NCBI RefSeq assembly: GCF_964019385.1
Contig: NC_088655.1
Span: 7,939,833-8,003,832 of the forward strand
DNA: 64,000 nucleotides
DNA from: Sycon ciliatum
Taxonomy: Eukaryota > Porifera > Calcarea > Leucosolenida > Sycettidae
Reading direction: 5' to 3'
Position 1 is the first letter of the stretch. Every line of letters starts with the position of its first letter. Made by a program: the position numbers and the translations under genes. This document shows positions 51,394 through 62,860 of the stretch, in pieces. Below the pieces are notes generated by a model that ran no database searches, was not told where the DNA came from, and worked only from the letters and a program-made list of their open reading frames with translations.

Positions 51394-54385
51394 ATCTTAG
51401 AAACACGTTCAGGACTTTTTTTGTTTATAACAACTTTAGCTCTAGGTTTACATTTTGGTATTTTTTAGCTTTTCGTTTTTTTCTTGTTTTTTCTTCCATG
51501 GTTGCTCCATTTCGCCTCTTGTGCACAAATGCGTTCGGGTTAAGTAGCAAGTTAGGCGACTTCCAGCACGCGTTGCTACAGCACAACCATGACGTCGCAG
51601 TGGTAACCGAAACAAAGTTCACAACAGAGAAAGTCCAAGTGTCGGACACGATATTCCCGGGCTATAGCCCTCCATTCAGGCTTGACCGCACAGCACACGG
51701 TGGTGGAGTTGCAATCTGGGTGCGATCTACTCTCCCAGCCTTAATCATCGCTGAACTGGCCGCCCCCCAGCATGAAGTCTTGTGGGTATCCATCCAGCTC
51801 AGCGCCAGGCACAAGATTGTCCTGGGAGGTGTCTACCGGCCGGGTTCTTGCGGGCCCGGTGACCTCTCACTTATCCATCATCTCGACGACACCCTTCCTT
51901 TGGCCCGTCAACATGGCGCTAGTCTCATTCTTGCTGGGGACTTTAACGTTCACAACCGTGCTTGGCTAAACAGCTCTAAGACCACACCGGCGGGCGAAGT
52001 ACTTGAGGACACTTGTGCCGCGCACCTCCTTACGCAGCATGTTCAGACTCCTACTCGTGGCGACAATACCCTTGACCTCGTGATATCTACCTTCAACTCC
52101 CCAGTATTGACAACCGCCACACCCTGTCTTGGGCGGTCTGACCACGTTATCGTTCTATCCGACTTCGTAGGCATATTACCTTGCCACGAACCTGCAGCAA
52201 AGCGAACTGTCTGGCGGTACAAGAGCGCAGACTGGCATCACCTCCGAGCTTTAGTTCGCTACTCTTCATGGCACGACATCATAAACTGATGACCCGGACA
52301 CCTCCTGTGAGCGGGTGGGTAACCACCACTATCAGAGGCGCAATGGCCAGGTTTGTCCCATCTAAGGAACTTACCACGAGACCGAGTGATCCAAAATGGT
52401 GGACACCGGAATGTACAGCTGCTATGAGGGAAAAGGACAAACGTTGGCGTTCCTGGAGAAAACACCCGAACGATCTTTCACTCAAACAAGCTTTCCTCCG
52501 CTCCGTTACCACAGCCGTCAACATCCTAAGGCGATCCCAGGAAGCTAAAGAGGCCAGTATCCGTCACAGCCTGTCCACTGGCTCACTCAAGAACAAAGAA
52601 TGGTGGACCAAGTTAAAGTATGCTAGTTGGGATGGACGTAACACGGACATTCCTCTCATTGTTTATGCGGGCGGACGGGAGTTGGCAACAAGCCATGAGA
52701 AATCGGAGGCCTTTGCCACCTTCTTCTCCAGGAAGTGCAGTGTCACTGGCCAGGATCTTACTTCTGACGACTTACCTAACCTTGTTGCAACCGGAGCACC
52801 GGCACTCGCAGCCGTTCATTTTCGCCCTGCCACTGTCTACCGTCTGCTAGCGCAAATCGATATATCAAAGGCGACTGGTCCTGACGGCATTTCAGCCCGG
52901 GTCCTGAAAGAGTGTGCCAAAGAACTTGCGAAGCCTTTGTCCCAGCTATTCGCTCTCTGTTTCAGGTGTGGAGTTCAACCAGAATCTTGGAAGACAGCCA
53001 ACGTGGTACCGATCCACAAACGGTCCTTGCGCTCTGTTCTGAAGAACTACCGCCCAGTCTCGTTATTATGCATAATGTCCAAAGTAATGGAAACTATTGT
53101 CAATCGCCAACTGATGAACCATCTTGAGCGCCAGCAGCTCCTCACTCCCCACCAGGTTGGGTTCCGTAGAGGTCTCGGCACGGCAGACGCACTACAGGCG
53201 CTTCATAACGCCTGGGTGGACATCGTTGGCCAGGGTGGCGCGGCACGGATTCTCGCAGTCGATATAGCCGGGGCCTTTGACCGAGTTTCCCACGTGGGCC
53301 TCCTCTACAAGGTCCGGCAGCTCGGCATTACTGGCACTCTCCATAGCTGGCTATCGTCTTATCTTGACGGCCGTTCACTCCAGTGCTTAGTCGGCGGTCA
53401 GATTTCTTCTCTCTACCCAATCTCTGCAGGGGTGCCCCAAGGCAGTATATTGGGCCCTACGTTGTTTCTAATATACATGAATGACGCTGCCAATGTTCTT
53501 GATGGCATGCTCAGCTTGAGGCCTACGCAGACGATACGACACTATACAGTCTAGTATCCTCAGCTCAGTGCCCTCGGGACGCTGCACACACCTTGCAGGT
53601 ATCTACAAACCGCCTGCATGAGTGGGGTTGCCAGTGGAAAGTGTCTTTCGAGCCCACCAAGTCACAGGCTATGACTGCTACCCTCCGACGCACTGACCTA
53701 GAGCTGCCTCAAATCCTGTTTGGTGGTACCCCTGTACCGGAGGAAACCAGCATATCACTGCTTGGTGATCGATTTGACTCCAAATTGTCCTTCGCTAGTC
53801 ACCTCAGGACCGTGACCATCCGCGCCCAGCAGCGGTTTTCTCCGACGAGCGGCCCACATTCTAACGCCAGCTGGCCGAACGACTGTCTACAAGGCATTCG
53901 TGAGGCCCCTGATGGATTATGCCCCGCTTGTGTGGATGGGCGCGCCAGCCAGCCACATCCAACTTCTGGATAATGCTCAACGCCGAGCACTGCGCATCAG
54001 TGGCCCTGGTGCAATTCTCCCCAGTCTGGCTGTCCGCCGGACTGTTGCTGCTCTCTTGTGCATGTCCAAATTGCATTTCATTACTGGTCCTCCTCCGCTA
54101 CTTGCTGTATTGCCACCGCATCGCGTTTCTCCAGCCAACCCCAGAAACAGGAACCAGCACAATAATGCCACTAGCCACGCCTATCAACTGTCAGACACGC
54201 TCCCTGTCTCAGCTCCATCCGTCGTGAAGCGGTCGTTGCCGTACTGCTGTATTGGCGCATGGAACTCCTTTCCTGACAGGCTGCTGTCGCAGCACCCACA
54301 CAAAACATGTTTTCAGTCATTCAAGACAAAGGCCTACCGACACCTGAGAGACAGCAACTGGTACTGGGCAACAAATTCCCTGTAA
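51381..54385 (+). pseudogene. LINE ORF2: AP endonuclease and reverse transcriptase, frameshifted
   Basis: Frame 51381-52289 carries an AP-type endonuclease: VAVVTETKF (catalytic Glu), GGGVAIWVRS, VLGGVYRPG, ILAGDFNVHN and GRSDHVIVLSDF (SDH end). A frame shift near 52250 leads to 52181-53554 with the reverse transcriptase: KATGPDGISARVLKECA, NYRPVSLLCIMSKVMETIV, ILAVDIAGAFDRVSH (first Asp) and GVPQGSILGPTLFLIYMND. A second shift near 53515 puts the YADDTTLY active site in the next frame, and a third near 53890 gives the C-terminal tail to 54385 (VRPLMDYAPLVWMGA, WNSFPDRLL). The enzyme nicks DNA and primes cDNA synthesis. The set of motifs fits the Jockey/CR1 group. Three frameshifts disable it. 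Confidence 0.85.
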
Positions 54386-55014
54386 TTTTCGAGCTCGTCG
54401 CTTGCCGGACCCGCTAATCCGCGTACCTGGCCTTGCTCAGAGTGCTCAGCTGTGTTTTGCATACATGGAAAAAACTTGTTATGATTCTTTTCTTTTCTCT
54501 GTTTATTCTTTTACCAGGCTTGGGCCATCCCCTGGATTATCAAAATGGGTGCTTTATTATTTTTCTGTTTTTTAGCTTGTTTTCTTTACACTTCTTTGCG
54601 CGAGTTTCGTATCAGATCTATTAAAAAGGTTCATAAGTTTTGGTTAATGAAGTTGACATGTACATTGTACATCAGTCCAAACACTGATAATAAACAATCC
54701 ATGTTCATCTTGTTTTTATTTTTCTAAACACCTACGGGTACTTTTACCCATTCTACTTTCCCATAGCTAGACCTAGCTTTGCTTTACATTTCTGTTTCTT
54801 TTTCCTGGTGCGTGCTTGTGGCATTGAAGCCGAGACCTTTGGTCGGTGGAGCCCCTGGTACCTCACCATCACAGCTGGCCAGTGCAGCCCCTGCTCAGTA
54901 GCTGTTTGTATTTTGTCCACATAATTATTTATTTTACGAGTTGGGTTTGTGAATAATAGTAAAAAAAAAATCTGCTCTTAAAAACGAGCATGTATCACGG
55001 ATAATCTGACTTAC
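54386..55014. other. LINE 3' tail and flanking non-coding sequence
   Basis: T-rich sequence without frames or clear tail repeats. The LINE end is probably between 54660 and 54900 but I cannot place it. The remainder is intron next to the ankyrin exon. Confidence 0.4.
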
Positions 55015-55113
55015 ATTATTCTTTGGTTCCAACGAATGTCCAGAAGTGAGAAGACATTCTACTACGGAAACATGACCACGCCGTGCTGCATCATGTAATG
55101 GTGTGTAACCAAT
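55015..55113 (-). CDS. exon: ankyrin repeat
   Basis: Exactly 99 bp with acceptor CTACTTCCAG and donor GTAAGT on the minus strand. Encodes one 33-residue ankyrin repeat: IGYTPLHDAARRGHVSVVEC, then LLTSGHSLEPKNN. TPLHDAARRGH is close to the ankyrin consensus, with the conserved Gly and the LL..G hairpin. Both borders lie between codons, the same phase as the ankyrin exon at 18064. It could be an upstream exon of the same ankyrin-Roc gene (across a 37-kb intron packed with transposons) or part of a neighbouring ankyrin gene. Confidence 0.82.
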
Positions 55114-55218
55114 CTGGAAGTAGCAGCAAATTAAAGACAAGACATGTACACACATACCCACAGCCATACACATGTTGATGCACACGCACGAATGCACCCA
55201 CACACACACTCATGCATG

Positions 55219-55222
55219 CATG

Positions 55223-55285
<63 letters not shown>
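55219..55285. repeat. (CA)n microsatellite
   Basis: Pure CA tract preceding a module shared with 5511-5700. Confidence 0.92.
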
Positions 55286-55287
<2 letters not shown>

Positions 55288-55616
55288 TGACCTTGACCTT
55301 TGACGCCCATCGCCGGAGGCGATGATAGCAATGCTACGGCAGAAGCCATAATAACTTGTGCTGGGATTACACCATTCAACAGCTTGCAAGGCTGAAGAAT
55401 TGACCGTCACTATTCAGCCTGGTCTACACCATACAGCTATTTGGAGTGACATTTTCTGGCCAGTGAATCCCTTTTTTTGGTCGTTTCATTTTTTGTTTTG
55501 TTTTTTTTGTTGTCTTTCTTCTCTTTCTCAGACTCTTCCTGACTTTTCTTTCATTCTCCTGGGTGGTTACCAACAGCCAGTGCATGCCGGAGTATGTGGT
55601 GTGTGGTGTGGTGTGT
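55286..55616 (+). repeat. dispersed repeat module, second copy
   Basis: Matches 5515-5700 in the first half and, inverted, 5745-5835 in the second half (CTCAGACTCTTCCTGAC to GCCGGAGTATGTGG). The orientation of the second module therefore differs between the two loci. Confidence 0.75.
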
Positions 55617-55781
<165 letters not shown>

Positions 55782-55862
55782 TTCCGCTTCCAAGCAGGAC
55801 TTGAACCTAATACCTCTCGTTTCTCAATCATGGTCTTAGACCAACCCACTGTGCCTGCCTAC
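55782..55862 (-). repeat. tRNA-derived SINE-like unit
   Basis: Minus strand: GGCACAGTGGGTTGGTCTAA (A-box-like), then GATTGAGAAACGAGAGGT, and GGTTCAAGTCC (B box). Nearly the same unit lies on the plus strand at 62461-62530. Confidence 0.6.
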
Positions 55863-56041
55863 ATGAGTACATTTTTACGCATTCTTGTTGTTGTTCTGTG
55901 TTTGCCTTCTTCTTGAGACTCCCTTTATCACCTGACCTTGTTCTCACTTTTGTCACTTAGGGTATGCCACGTTTCTCTGCAGAATGAGCGCAATTGCGCC
56001 AATTTAGCCCTATAAAGATCAGTCTATTCAACATCATTATG

Positions 56042-56085
56042 CCTCCACTGATGAGCTCAGGAGGAGCGAAACAGCTGTCTGGAGG
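56042..56085 (+). ncRNA. type I hammerhead ribozyme, family C
   Basis: Helix I CCTCCA/TGGAGG (six pairs), core CTGATGA at 56048-56054, helix II GCTC/GAGC with loop AGGAG, GAAA at 56068-56071, helix III formed by the self-complementary ACAGCTGT, cleavage base C56079 in GTC. All core bases are present. With no real loop, helix III would be stable mainly in a two-molecule (dimeric) hammerhead, as described for Penelope-like element ribozymes. Confidence 0.82.
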
Positions 56086-56226
56086 GTCATTGTCAATATC
56101 AATCTATATACCGGAATTGTCCTCGCTGTGGTGATGGTGATGTGTGTGCAGAGTTTGGATTGGCCAAGAGCGCAATGTGGTGGTGTGGTGTATTGGACTC
56201 TGGCACCATTACAGCTTGACTTATAA

Positions 56227-57299
56227 GGGCCCGGTCCCACATGCAGTGGCGGATCCGCTGGAGCAACAAGGTTTTGCGGGAGTGGTGTCGCACCTCTCCT
56301 GCGACAAAATGCTTGCGTGGTCTCACATGCTCACGCATGCACGGCGAACGAAGCGAGCACGCCTCTCTGACTTCCAAAAAATTCACTGCCGCTCTCCTGC
56401 AACTCAAGCATGCTTTCACTTTGGAAGTATGCGTGCACGTACATACAGTAGTCATTATACTGATGGTCTACAGTACAATGTACTGTGTCTGTGGATAGAA
56501 CTGTTTCGTCCTTTGTTGACAAATCAACACAGCACTGATGTACTGATGTCAGTGTTGATGTAGATACTAGGTGTTGGACAGATCGTTGTTTTTGTTGAGT
56601 ATCAAGCATTAGCTACATGGACATGTCATGGGTCCGGTATTGTTGACTTTGAGTCTTTGTTCTGTATAATCTGAAAGAATGGATTTTCCGTTTGGTAGAG
56701 GTCGATTGGCGAGACGTTGTCGACATTTTGTTGCTGAATACTAGTACGAACTTGTTGAGCAGCACGTCGACGATAACAAATGATAACTGCAACAGATACT
56801 GGTAATAATAGTACATGTATCGCTCTTGCCAGACCTACATCACAGTGGTCCCCCTGCGTGGTTTTACATGATGGCCATGCTTGGCTGCCCACGGGTCCGG
56901 GATTTGGTCTTTGGCCGATGCCGCAGCTGTCGGTTTCAGCTTCAGCTTCTCGGCTATCCACCTATCGCTCCGTATCTCTCTTCATCCCTTGGTCAAATGA
57001 GTCTTGACTTCAACATACATGTACAACTGCAGCCGTAGCTGTTCTGACTCAAGTCGAAGTGTCCACGTCATGATCGAAAATAAAATCGAACAACACAAAT
57101 CGCTCACCATGTCGGAGTGTCGCAGGAGCGGAACTTCCGCAGGAGAGTATACGCACCAAACATTTTGGAGTAGACGATTTGAACTTTCCGCCACGGCGGA
57201 AGTTCCGCTACTCGCAGTTTCATGATGATACACACAGTTTCATGATGACACCGTTGCAGCGGATCCGCAACTCTCAAGTGCATGTGGGCCCGGGCCCTA
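56227..57299. mobile_element. candidate DNA transposon with inverted ends
   Basis: AGGGCCCGGTCCCACATGC at 56228 corresponds to the inverted AGGGCCCGGGCCCACATGC ending at 57299, and GCGGATCCGCTG follows on both sides. The interior lacks a recognisable transposase. A minus-strand frame at 56626-56961 is unassigned. The flanks hint at a TTA-type target but I could not fix a duplication. Confidence 0.5.
56489..56534 (-). ncRNA. decayed hammerhead, family B copy 3
   Basis: The minus strand retains the ACAAAGGACGAAACAGTTCT segment of family B, but the core CTGACGA has become TTGATTT and helix I is partly lost. Not expected to cleave. Confidence 0.55.
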
Positions 57300-57559
57300 A
57301 GGAAAAACATTCATCAGGTTATTTCCTTTAAAATGCCTAAATATGCATGGAGCAAAAAATCTTCGGCCAGCATTTTAAGGTTATCTTAACTGTCTGGTCG
57401 CAAAAGTCCATTTATGGCAGGGCATCATTTTTAGGCAAAATCCGAAGATTATGCCAGAAATTATGCCAGCATGATCTGCCAAGGGCTACCTGTTAACATC
57501 CCATTGCAGGACATCCCAGGGTTAACATCCCATTGCACACACAACATTGAAGACAAGGT

Positions 57560-57780
57560 TTAGGCTAGACTGGAATTCACGCGGGGGAAATGGGGTTAGG
57601 CTTATACCCAGGCCACCACATGGTAGGACGAATGTGGATGGCACCGCTAACAAGGTTAGGCTTACACTGCACTGCCACATGGTAGGACAGATGTGGAAGT
57701 AGGCTGCTAACGGAGTTAAGCCCGGACATCTGCATGATAGGACGAATTCAGAGGGGCTGGTAACCTGGAGTTGGGTGTCA
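57560..57780. repeat. about 60-bp tandem repeat, 3-4 diverged copies
   Basis: GTTAGGCTTA or GTTAAGCCC, then CACATGGTAGGAC and a GCTAAC-type end recur at about 57593, 57653 and 57713. Confidence 0.6.
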
Positions 57781-57944
57781 GCTCAAAGGCTTACGGGGTA
57801 CTTTGCAGCCACCCACTCCATGTGAATGCCACCCAAAAATGAGATTGCTTGGGGAGGCGTGAGCCCCAATCTAGCTGACCTAAACATGGGAACTACATGC
57901 AGGTGTACAGCGACGTTCAAGGACATAAATTTGAGTCTACAGAA

Positions 57945-58195
57945 GATAGTGTCAAGAGGGCAGGTGCCATTTACTATGCAGGGAGCAGCACGGGAGAGCA
58001 AGAGCACTCATACAGAGAGGAGTGCTAGGAGGGCAGTGCAGACGCTCCTGCTACCAGCAGTGCTTAGGGGGGCAGTGTGGTCACCACGACCTATAGCGAG
58101 TAGTGTTAGAGGGGCAGTGCTGTCACTCATACGGCAGATAGTGTCAAGAGGGCAGTGCCGTCACTCAGTCAGCTGATAGTGCTAGGAAGGCGGTG
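57945..58195. repeat. about 45-60-bp tandem repeat downstream of DIRS recombinase
   Basis: GTGYYARGAGGGCAGTGC-like starts recur at about 57948, 58020, 58060, 58106, 58139 and 58177, joined by TCACTCA-type text. They sit on the 3' side of the minus-strand recombinase gene and may belong to the element's terminal region. Confidence 0.6.
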
Positions 58196-58202
58196 CATGT
58201 AC

Positions 58203-58958
58203 TCACGCTGTCACCAGTGCCTTTGCGATTGGCTCCATGTCCGATTCTGACAGACGGATGTACCAGAGGTTAGCGTTGCTCCACCATCGGCCGGCCCTTT
58301 GGATGACGTATGGTGGCAGGCTATTCCTTTTGGCGGCAGTGGCTGCACCGATACGCAGGCTATAGCTGGAGATCTTCTGGCCAGGGAGAGCTCGGCGGAG
58401 TAAGGTGTTCATGTCCGAGGGGCGAAATGGCTGGCGAGACTGGTAGCGGAAATACCCTCCCGCCACTTTGGGGCGCAGCTGTGCGTACTTCCCTAATGCG
58501 GCTACCGGGCAGGCTTTATCGTTGGTGGCGCCGCCTGTCACATCGCTGCCCTCTCCCAGTTGCATTGTTTTGGAGAACGGGACAGCCAGCCTCACTGTGT
58601 TTTCCCGGATGCAGACGCGTTCCCCCGTCAACATCTTCTGCGGGTCGGTGGAGGCGTACTCGCTGAAACGCAGGAACCCGTAGTAGGCGAGTGTGATAGC
58701 GCTCCAGAGCATGGCTTGGTCGGCCGGTGATAGACCGGTGTGCGACAGGAAACCCTTGATTGCACGGAGGTGTAGCTTTGTGACAGCACGGCGTTCCTGC
58801 ACCTGGCTGCTCGTGCACTGGTTGCGGGCGATACCCTGGAGCAGCAGGTCCAGTCGCCCGTCCTGGAACGGGGACAACGACAGGTGGTTGACCACGCAGT
58901 AATGCCGGAGGACATGGAGGTAGACCTTGATATTTACCAGCAGGCTCTTGGATGACAT
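58203..58958 (-). CDS. DIRS-like tyrosine recombinase
   Basis: A 251-codon frame with phage-integrase-type features: N-terminal helices (LLVNIKVYLHVLRHYCVV), the first catalytic Arg97 in YYGFLRFSEY, the second Arg202 in SSYSLRIGAAT, IQRAGRWWS with Trp225 or Trp226, and the nucleophile Tyr233 in NLWYIRLSE. The usual HxxR box is YxxR here (Tyr199 in place of His). Such recombinases circularise and insert DIRS-group cDNA instead of a DDE integrase. The RT/RNase H lies just upstream on the same strand, as in DIRS elements. The start may lie a little upstream. The frame is open. Confidence 0.85.
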   Translation of the reverse strand: MSSKSLLVNIKVYLHVLRHYCVVNHLSLSPFQDGRLDLLLQGIARNQCTSSQVQERRAVTKLHLRAIKGFLSHTGLSPADQAMLWSAITLAYYGFLRFSEYASTDPQKMLTGERVCIRENTVRLAVPFSKTMQLGEGSDVTGGATNDKACPVAALGKYAQLRPKVAGGYFRYQSRQPFRPSDMNTLLRRALPGQKISSYSLRIGAATAAKRNSLPPYVIQRAGRWWSNANLWYIRLSESDMEPIAKALVTA

Positions 58959-59399
58959 GTACCGTAGTCTTGTATAAAAGTCGCGGCTTCTATGACATTC
59001 TTGGTGAAATTTTGCAGGCTTCTATATCAGACAGGCTTCTATACAAGACAGGTATTTCTATGTACGGCAACACTAACTTCAGACTTATGCGTGATTTGAT
59101 GGGCCCAAAATCGCGGCTTCTATTCGAGAGCGGCTTTTATACAAGACTTTACGGTATGGTAGGAAATCCAGTAGGTGGGTGGCCTGAATGGGGTATGGCG
59201 CGACACGGTGCAGGCTGGCGTAATCTCTCGTATGCTGTCACGCCGGCAGCATACGACCGGGCGGTACTTGTTGCCACTCCCGCAAGGATAAGGCCCATGG
59301 TGTGGTCAGTAGTCATGTCAGCTGCCGGGCTTCTAGCGACATGGAGACGCCTGGGGATGTAGCTTCCGGAAGCTGTCGACCTGCAGCCGGGACAAACGG

Positions 59400-60500
59400 T
59401 CAGCAAGGACGTTGTCAACACCACGTATGTGTACTGAAAACACAACCATGTTATGCTTGGCAGCCGCTAACAACGCAATCCTGACAAGTGTCATGATCTC
59501 TGGGCACCTAGAATTCCTGTGCGCCAGATTGGCAAGACCGCTTAGTTGTCACATTGAACTAATAGTCGACGCTTGCACAGTCGTTTGCCTAGCGTCACAC
59601 AGATAAGGGCGCCATTCTATGGACAGATCCTTGTGGAGTGCCTCCCACTGGCCATACGCCCATTCTTTGTCACAGACCAAGCCATAGCCATGGTCAGAAG
59701 CATGCGTAAACAGCTGCATCTCGGTCTGTTTGCACCAGGATGGGTCTAGCAGTAGTGACCGGCCGTTCCATGACTCAATGCAAGCGTGCCACCGGGATTA
59801 TATCGTTTGGAGCCTCTTGGCTCAGGCGCTGGGTCCTGTCAAGAGACGTGTACTGGCTGGCAGAAAGGGCGGTACTATTTTGGCGGCAAATGACAAAGAG
59901 CCTGCCAACGAGAGCAATTCCTGTTTGGTGCGCTGTACTAGGTGTACCCAGGTGTCAAGGGTGCCCTTAAGTTCCAACAGCTTTGAGGCTGGCAGCCGCA
60001 TCTCCCATGCCTGGGAATCTAACTTTATGCCCAAAATTGTGACAATTGTGGACGGCGGGCACACCTTTGTCAGGGCAGTTGGCTAACGGGACTTGCAGGT
60101 GGTCCATGACTGCGAGTAATGTGTAAAATTGCCGACAAACATAGTTTGGCGGTTGTGGAGGTTGAACTGTGAGGAAATCATCGAGGTACTGCAGCAGGTC
60201 ATGCACATAGAATCTATTCGTGGCTACCCAGCAAAGGGCATCGGCGAGCCTGTTCAACAAAAATGGAGAGGACATGTCATGCATAAGGGAGTTAACGAAT
60301 GCGCGGTCAGGGTGCCTAGCCAGAGCCGACTCAAGCCGATCCAAGTGAATGGGTGTCCAGTGCGACTGTTGGCGCAACGGAACGCCTGCCGGCTGGTTGC
60401 CCTGTGCGACACTCCCGTGCGCCGTGTCCGGAGACGTTGCAGGTGCTGCATTGGTGAGCGTACAAACAGGGGTTTGGACAACACAAGCCCCGGTTGTAGA
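59400..60500 (-). pseudogene. DIRS-like element: reverse transcriptase and RNase H
   Basis: From the 60677 frame: DRAFVNSLMHDMSSPFLLNR, VHDLLQYLDDFLTV (YLDD active site), then in other frames TILGIKLDSQAWEMRLPASK, ELLSLAGSLSFAAKIVPPF and, near 59600-59800, LFTHASDHGYGLVCDKEWAY followed by LSIEWRP, the DIRS-type RNase H (Asp replaced by His in THAS). GVDNVLADRLSRLQVD near 59400 is the typical end. Several frame changes and stops make it a relic. The early RT motifs are missing: GQPAGV leads almost directly to HWTPIHLDRLESAL. Confidence 0.78.
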
Positions 60501-61236
60501 GTCGATACCGCTCGGTTGATGAGCGTGCGGCGCCGGGGGCTGCCGCGGAGCTGGGCCGAAAGGGCCGCACAGTACGGGCATCGAACACGGTAGTATACAG
60601 TGTGTGTGGTGTTGTGTCCAAATGACGTGACGGCTGGGACTCGATGCTGTGGCGGAAGGTGCAGTCATACTCCGCAACTGCGGAAAACGTGAATTTCTTG
60701 CTGGCGTTCAGAATATGATGCTGATGCGCCAACAGTTCTACTGCTCTGCGCGGATGCGTATCTAGATAGACGGCTGCGAATATCGTCCATGCTTCCAGCA
60801 AATTTTCGATGTCCGAATGCGCCGGGACATGCGTCGCTGGGAGGACAGCGTGAATTTTCCGGGTGCCTCCTCGCCCAACACCAGAGCGCGGAGGCTTGGC
60901 ACGTCCGTGGCGGTCAGTGGCAACAGTTGTTGTAAGTCAACAAATTGGTGCGTTATGATTTTGTCGATCACGCTCTGGAGTGCGCTTGATTTTTACAGGC
61001 CCTTCATCATGCAGCATGGCGCAGGAAACACTAGACGAATGCAAAGTGGACGTACCTAGGGCTGAGGTTGCTGTTTGCGCTGCACCTTCCAGAAGGTCCA
61101 GTCGGTCCATAAACGGTTTCATGGCGGTCGCGATTGCGACGGACACGGGGGCGACAGGTATAGTAGGTTCGTGGGTGGCCCTGTCCTCGACATTTTGTCG
61201 CGCAGCCACCGCGGGGGGTCTCAGAGAACTCCGCAT
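60331..61236 (-). pseudogene. DIRS-like element: gag
   Basis: Frames 60937-61236 and 60762-60971 encode MKPFMDRLDLLEGAAQTATS, a KIKRTPERD segment and VDLQQLLPLTATDVPSLRAL. A frame change near 60800 gives 60331-60801 with LLEAWTIFAAVYLDTHPRRA, EYDCTFRHS and a C-terminal knuckle CPNPCLYAHQCSTCNVSGHG followed by ARECR. This order (helical domain, EYDxxFR, CCHC-like end) is what DIRS-group Gag proteins show. The gag end overlaps the RT start in another frame, usual for the group. Confidence 0.72.
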
Positions 61237-62460
61237 GGGGTCCGAATTCGGATTGCATCGATTCGGATTGCATCAACCGCATCAACCGGGAAAGCAGCTC
61301 AACGACAGCGCTACGGGTAGATGTGGAATGCAGTGTGAAGTAGCTACGGGTAAATGTGGAGTGCTATGTGCAGTAAACGCAGGCGGCCAAGCGCTGAGAG
61401 AGCGTTACGTGCGTGTTAACTACAGTTAACACGCGCTGAGAGATGGTTAGGTGCGTGTTAACTACAGTTAATGCTACGCCTCAACTGAGATTTTTAAAAC
61501 TTATTGGTTGTGATTCGGCTGACAACCCTCTAGAGGTTACCCTGCGTACGTGCCTGGAAGGTGGAGAAGATGATGTCACCATCAACCATTGTGATCAGAC
61601 ATGCCAATGATGCAGAGTAAGTGGTCAACATTGACCTTTTGAAGCTAGACTCAGCTCCTGTATTACCGGACACTGCGGATGTCCACAGCGCTCAGCCGAG
61701 CCCTGCCGAGAGTGACAGTGAGAGTGACACTAGTGATAGTGGAGCCTGGGGCCTGAAATTTGACGGCGGAGGCAGTAACTCAGTACCAATGTGATATTGT
61801 TCTGGAGTATTGGCGTCTGGAGGGAGAGTTGTAATAGATCGACTAAGTAACTGTCGACGCCACCTCATCTATCTATCTCTCTCTCTCTATCTATCTATCT
61901 CTATCTCTCTGTCTATTCCTTTCTTTATATCAAACACATTTACTGTTGATCACTTCGTACCAATTATTGTTAGGCTTTGTATTATTAATTCGCGCTGTGG
62001 TCGTGACGTTCTTCCTTTTTCCAGTATTATTGTGCGTGCACATGATGATGTAGGTCGCCATTGTGTCCGTGTCATGTTGGTTCGCAAGCCTTTATCCTTT
62101 TTCTCTAGCTCTTTTAGTTTAATATATTATAGAGGCCGAGTTTTCCGCATCCGTAAGAACGCCACCACCCTTCAAAGATCAAGGCGCAGATGCAGCTGCG
62201 AAGATGCAGATGCAGACGCAAACCGTGAATTTTTTTAATTTTTTAAAAGTTTTATTTCTTCTTGTGCAAAACCAAGTAACTAGTTCAATGTCGAGTGGGC
62301 AGTGAGTGTTGCATGTTGGCCAGTGTAGACAGGGTAGTTGACAACAACACCAACCATAATGACATTGCTCTTGTATGTGCATGACTGCTTACTTTCACTT
62401 TCTTTTTTTGTGGTGCCATCCATGCAACGTCAACATATTTGTTTGCTTCTAGACCAGGCA
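61237..62460. other. no gene recognised; short repeats
   Basis: Contains GCGTGTTAACTACAGTTAA twice (about 61409 and 61447), a probable terminal fragment of the DIRS-like element, and a CTAT/CT microsatellite at about 61866-61915. The rest is unassigned. Confidence 0.45.
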
Positions 62461-62530
62461 GGCACAGTGGGTTGGTCAAAGACCATGATTGAGATACGAG
62501 AGGTACCTGGTTCAAGTCCCGCCTGGGAGC
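62461..62530 (+). repeat. tRNA-derived SINE-like unit
   Basis: GGCACAGTGGGTTGGTC (A-box-like), GATTGAGATACGAGAGGT, GGTTCAAGTCCCGCC (B box). Nearly the same as the unit at 55782-55862 on the other strand. A 3' body of about 200 bp (to about 62745) probably belongs to it. Confidence 0.6.
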
Positions 62531-62860
62531 GGTTTTTCCAGCCGTGCTGCTACCCACAGTCAACTGGGAACTTGTGGCCAGGCACAAGGGGTACATGGAT
62601 GCAGCTAATAGGGTCGTTCTCGGCACTTGTGCCAGTGGTTATGAGACTTATCCACTCACCCCCACCGTTAGGCGCTGCATCTGCCGCTAGGGTTTATCGG
62701 GTGTTAGCGGCCGTCGTGAGTTCCCTTCGGGAACGGATACGATAATTTACTTCTTTTTTTCATGCTTCGAGTGCGGATGCAGTTTTAGGAGCTCCGCTCC
62801 TATCAGCCTTTCCGAGTCTGTAACTGTAACCTACAGGAGCTGTGACTTGTACTGCGGACT

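Noticed and set aside
62461..62530. Functional tRNA gene
   Set aside because: A and B boxes are present but the acceptor stem and anticodon arm do not pair as in a tRNA, and a near-copy exists at 55782-55862; better read as SINE.
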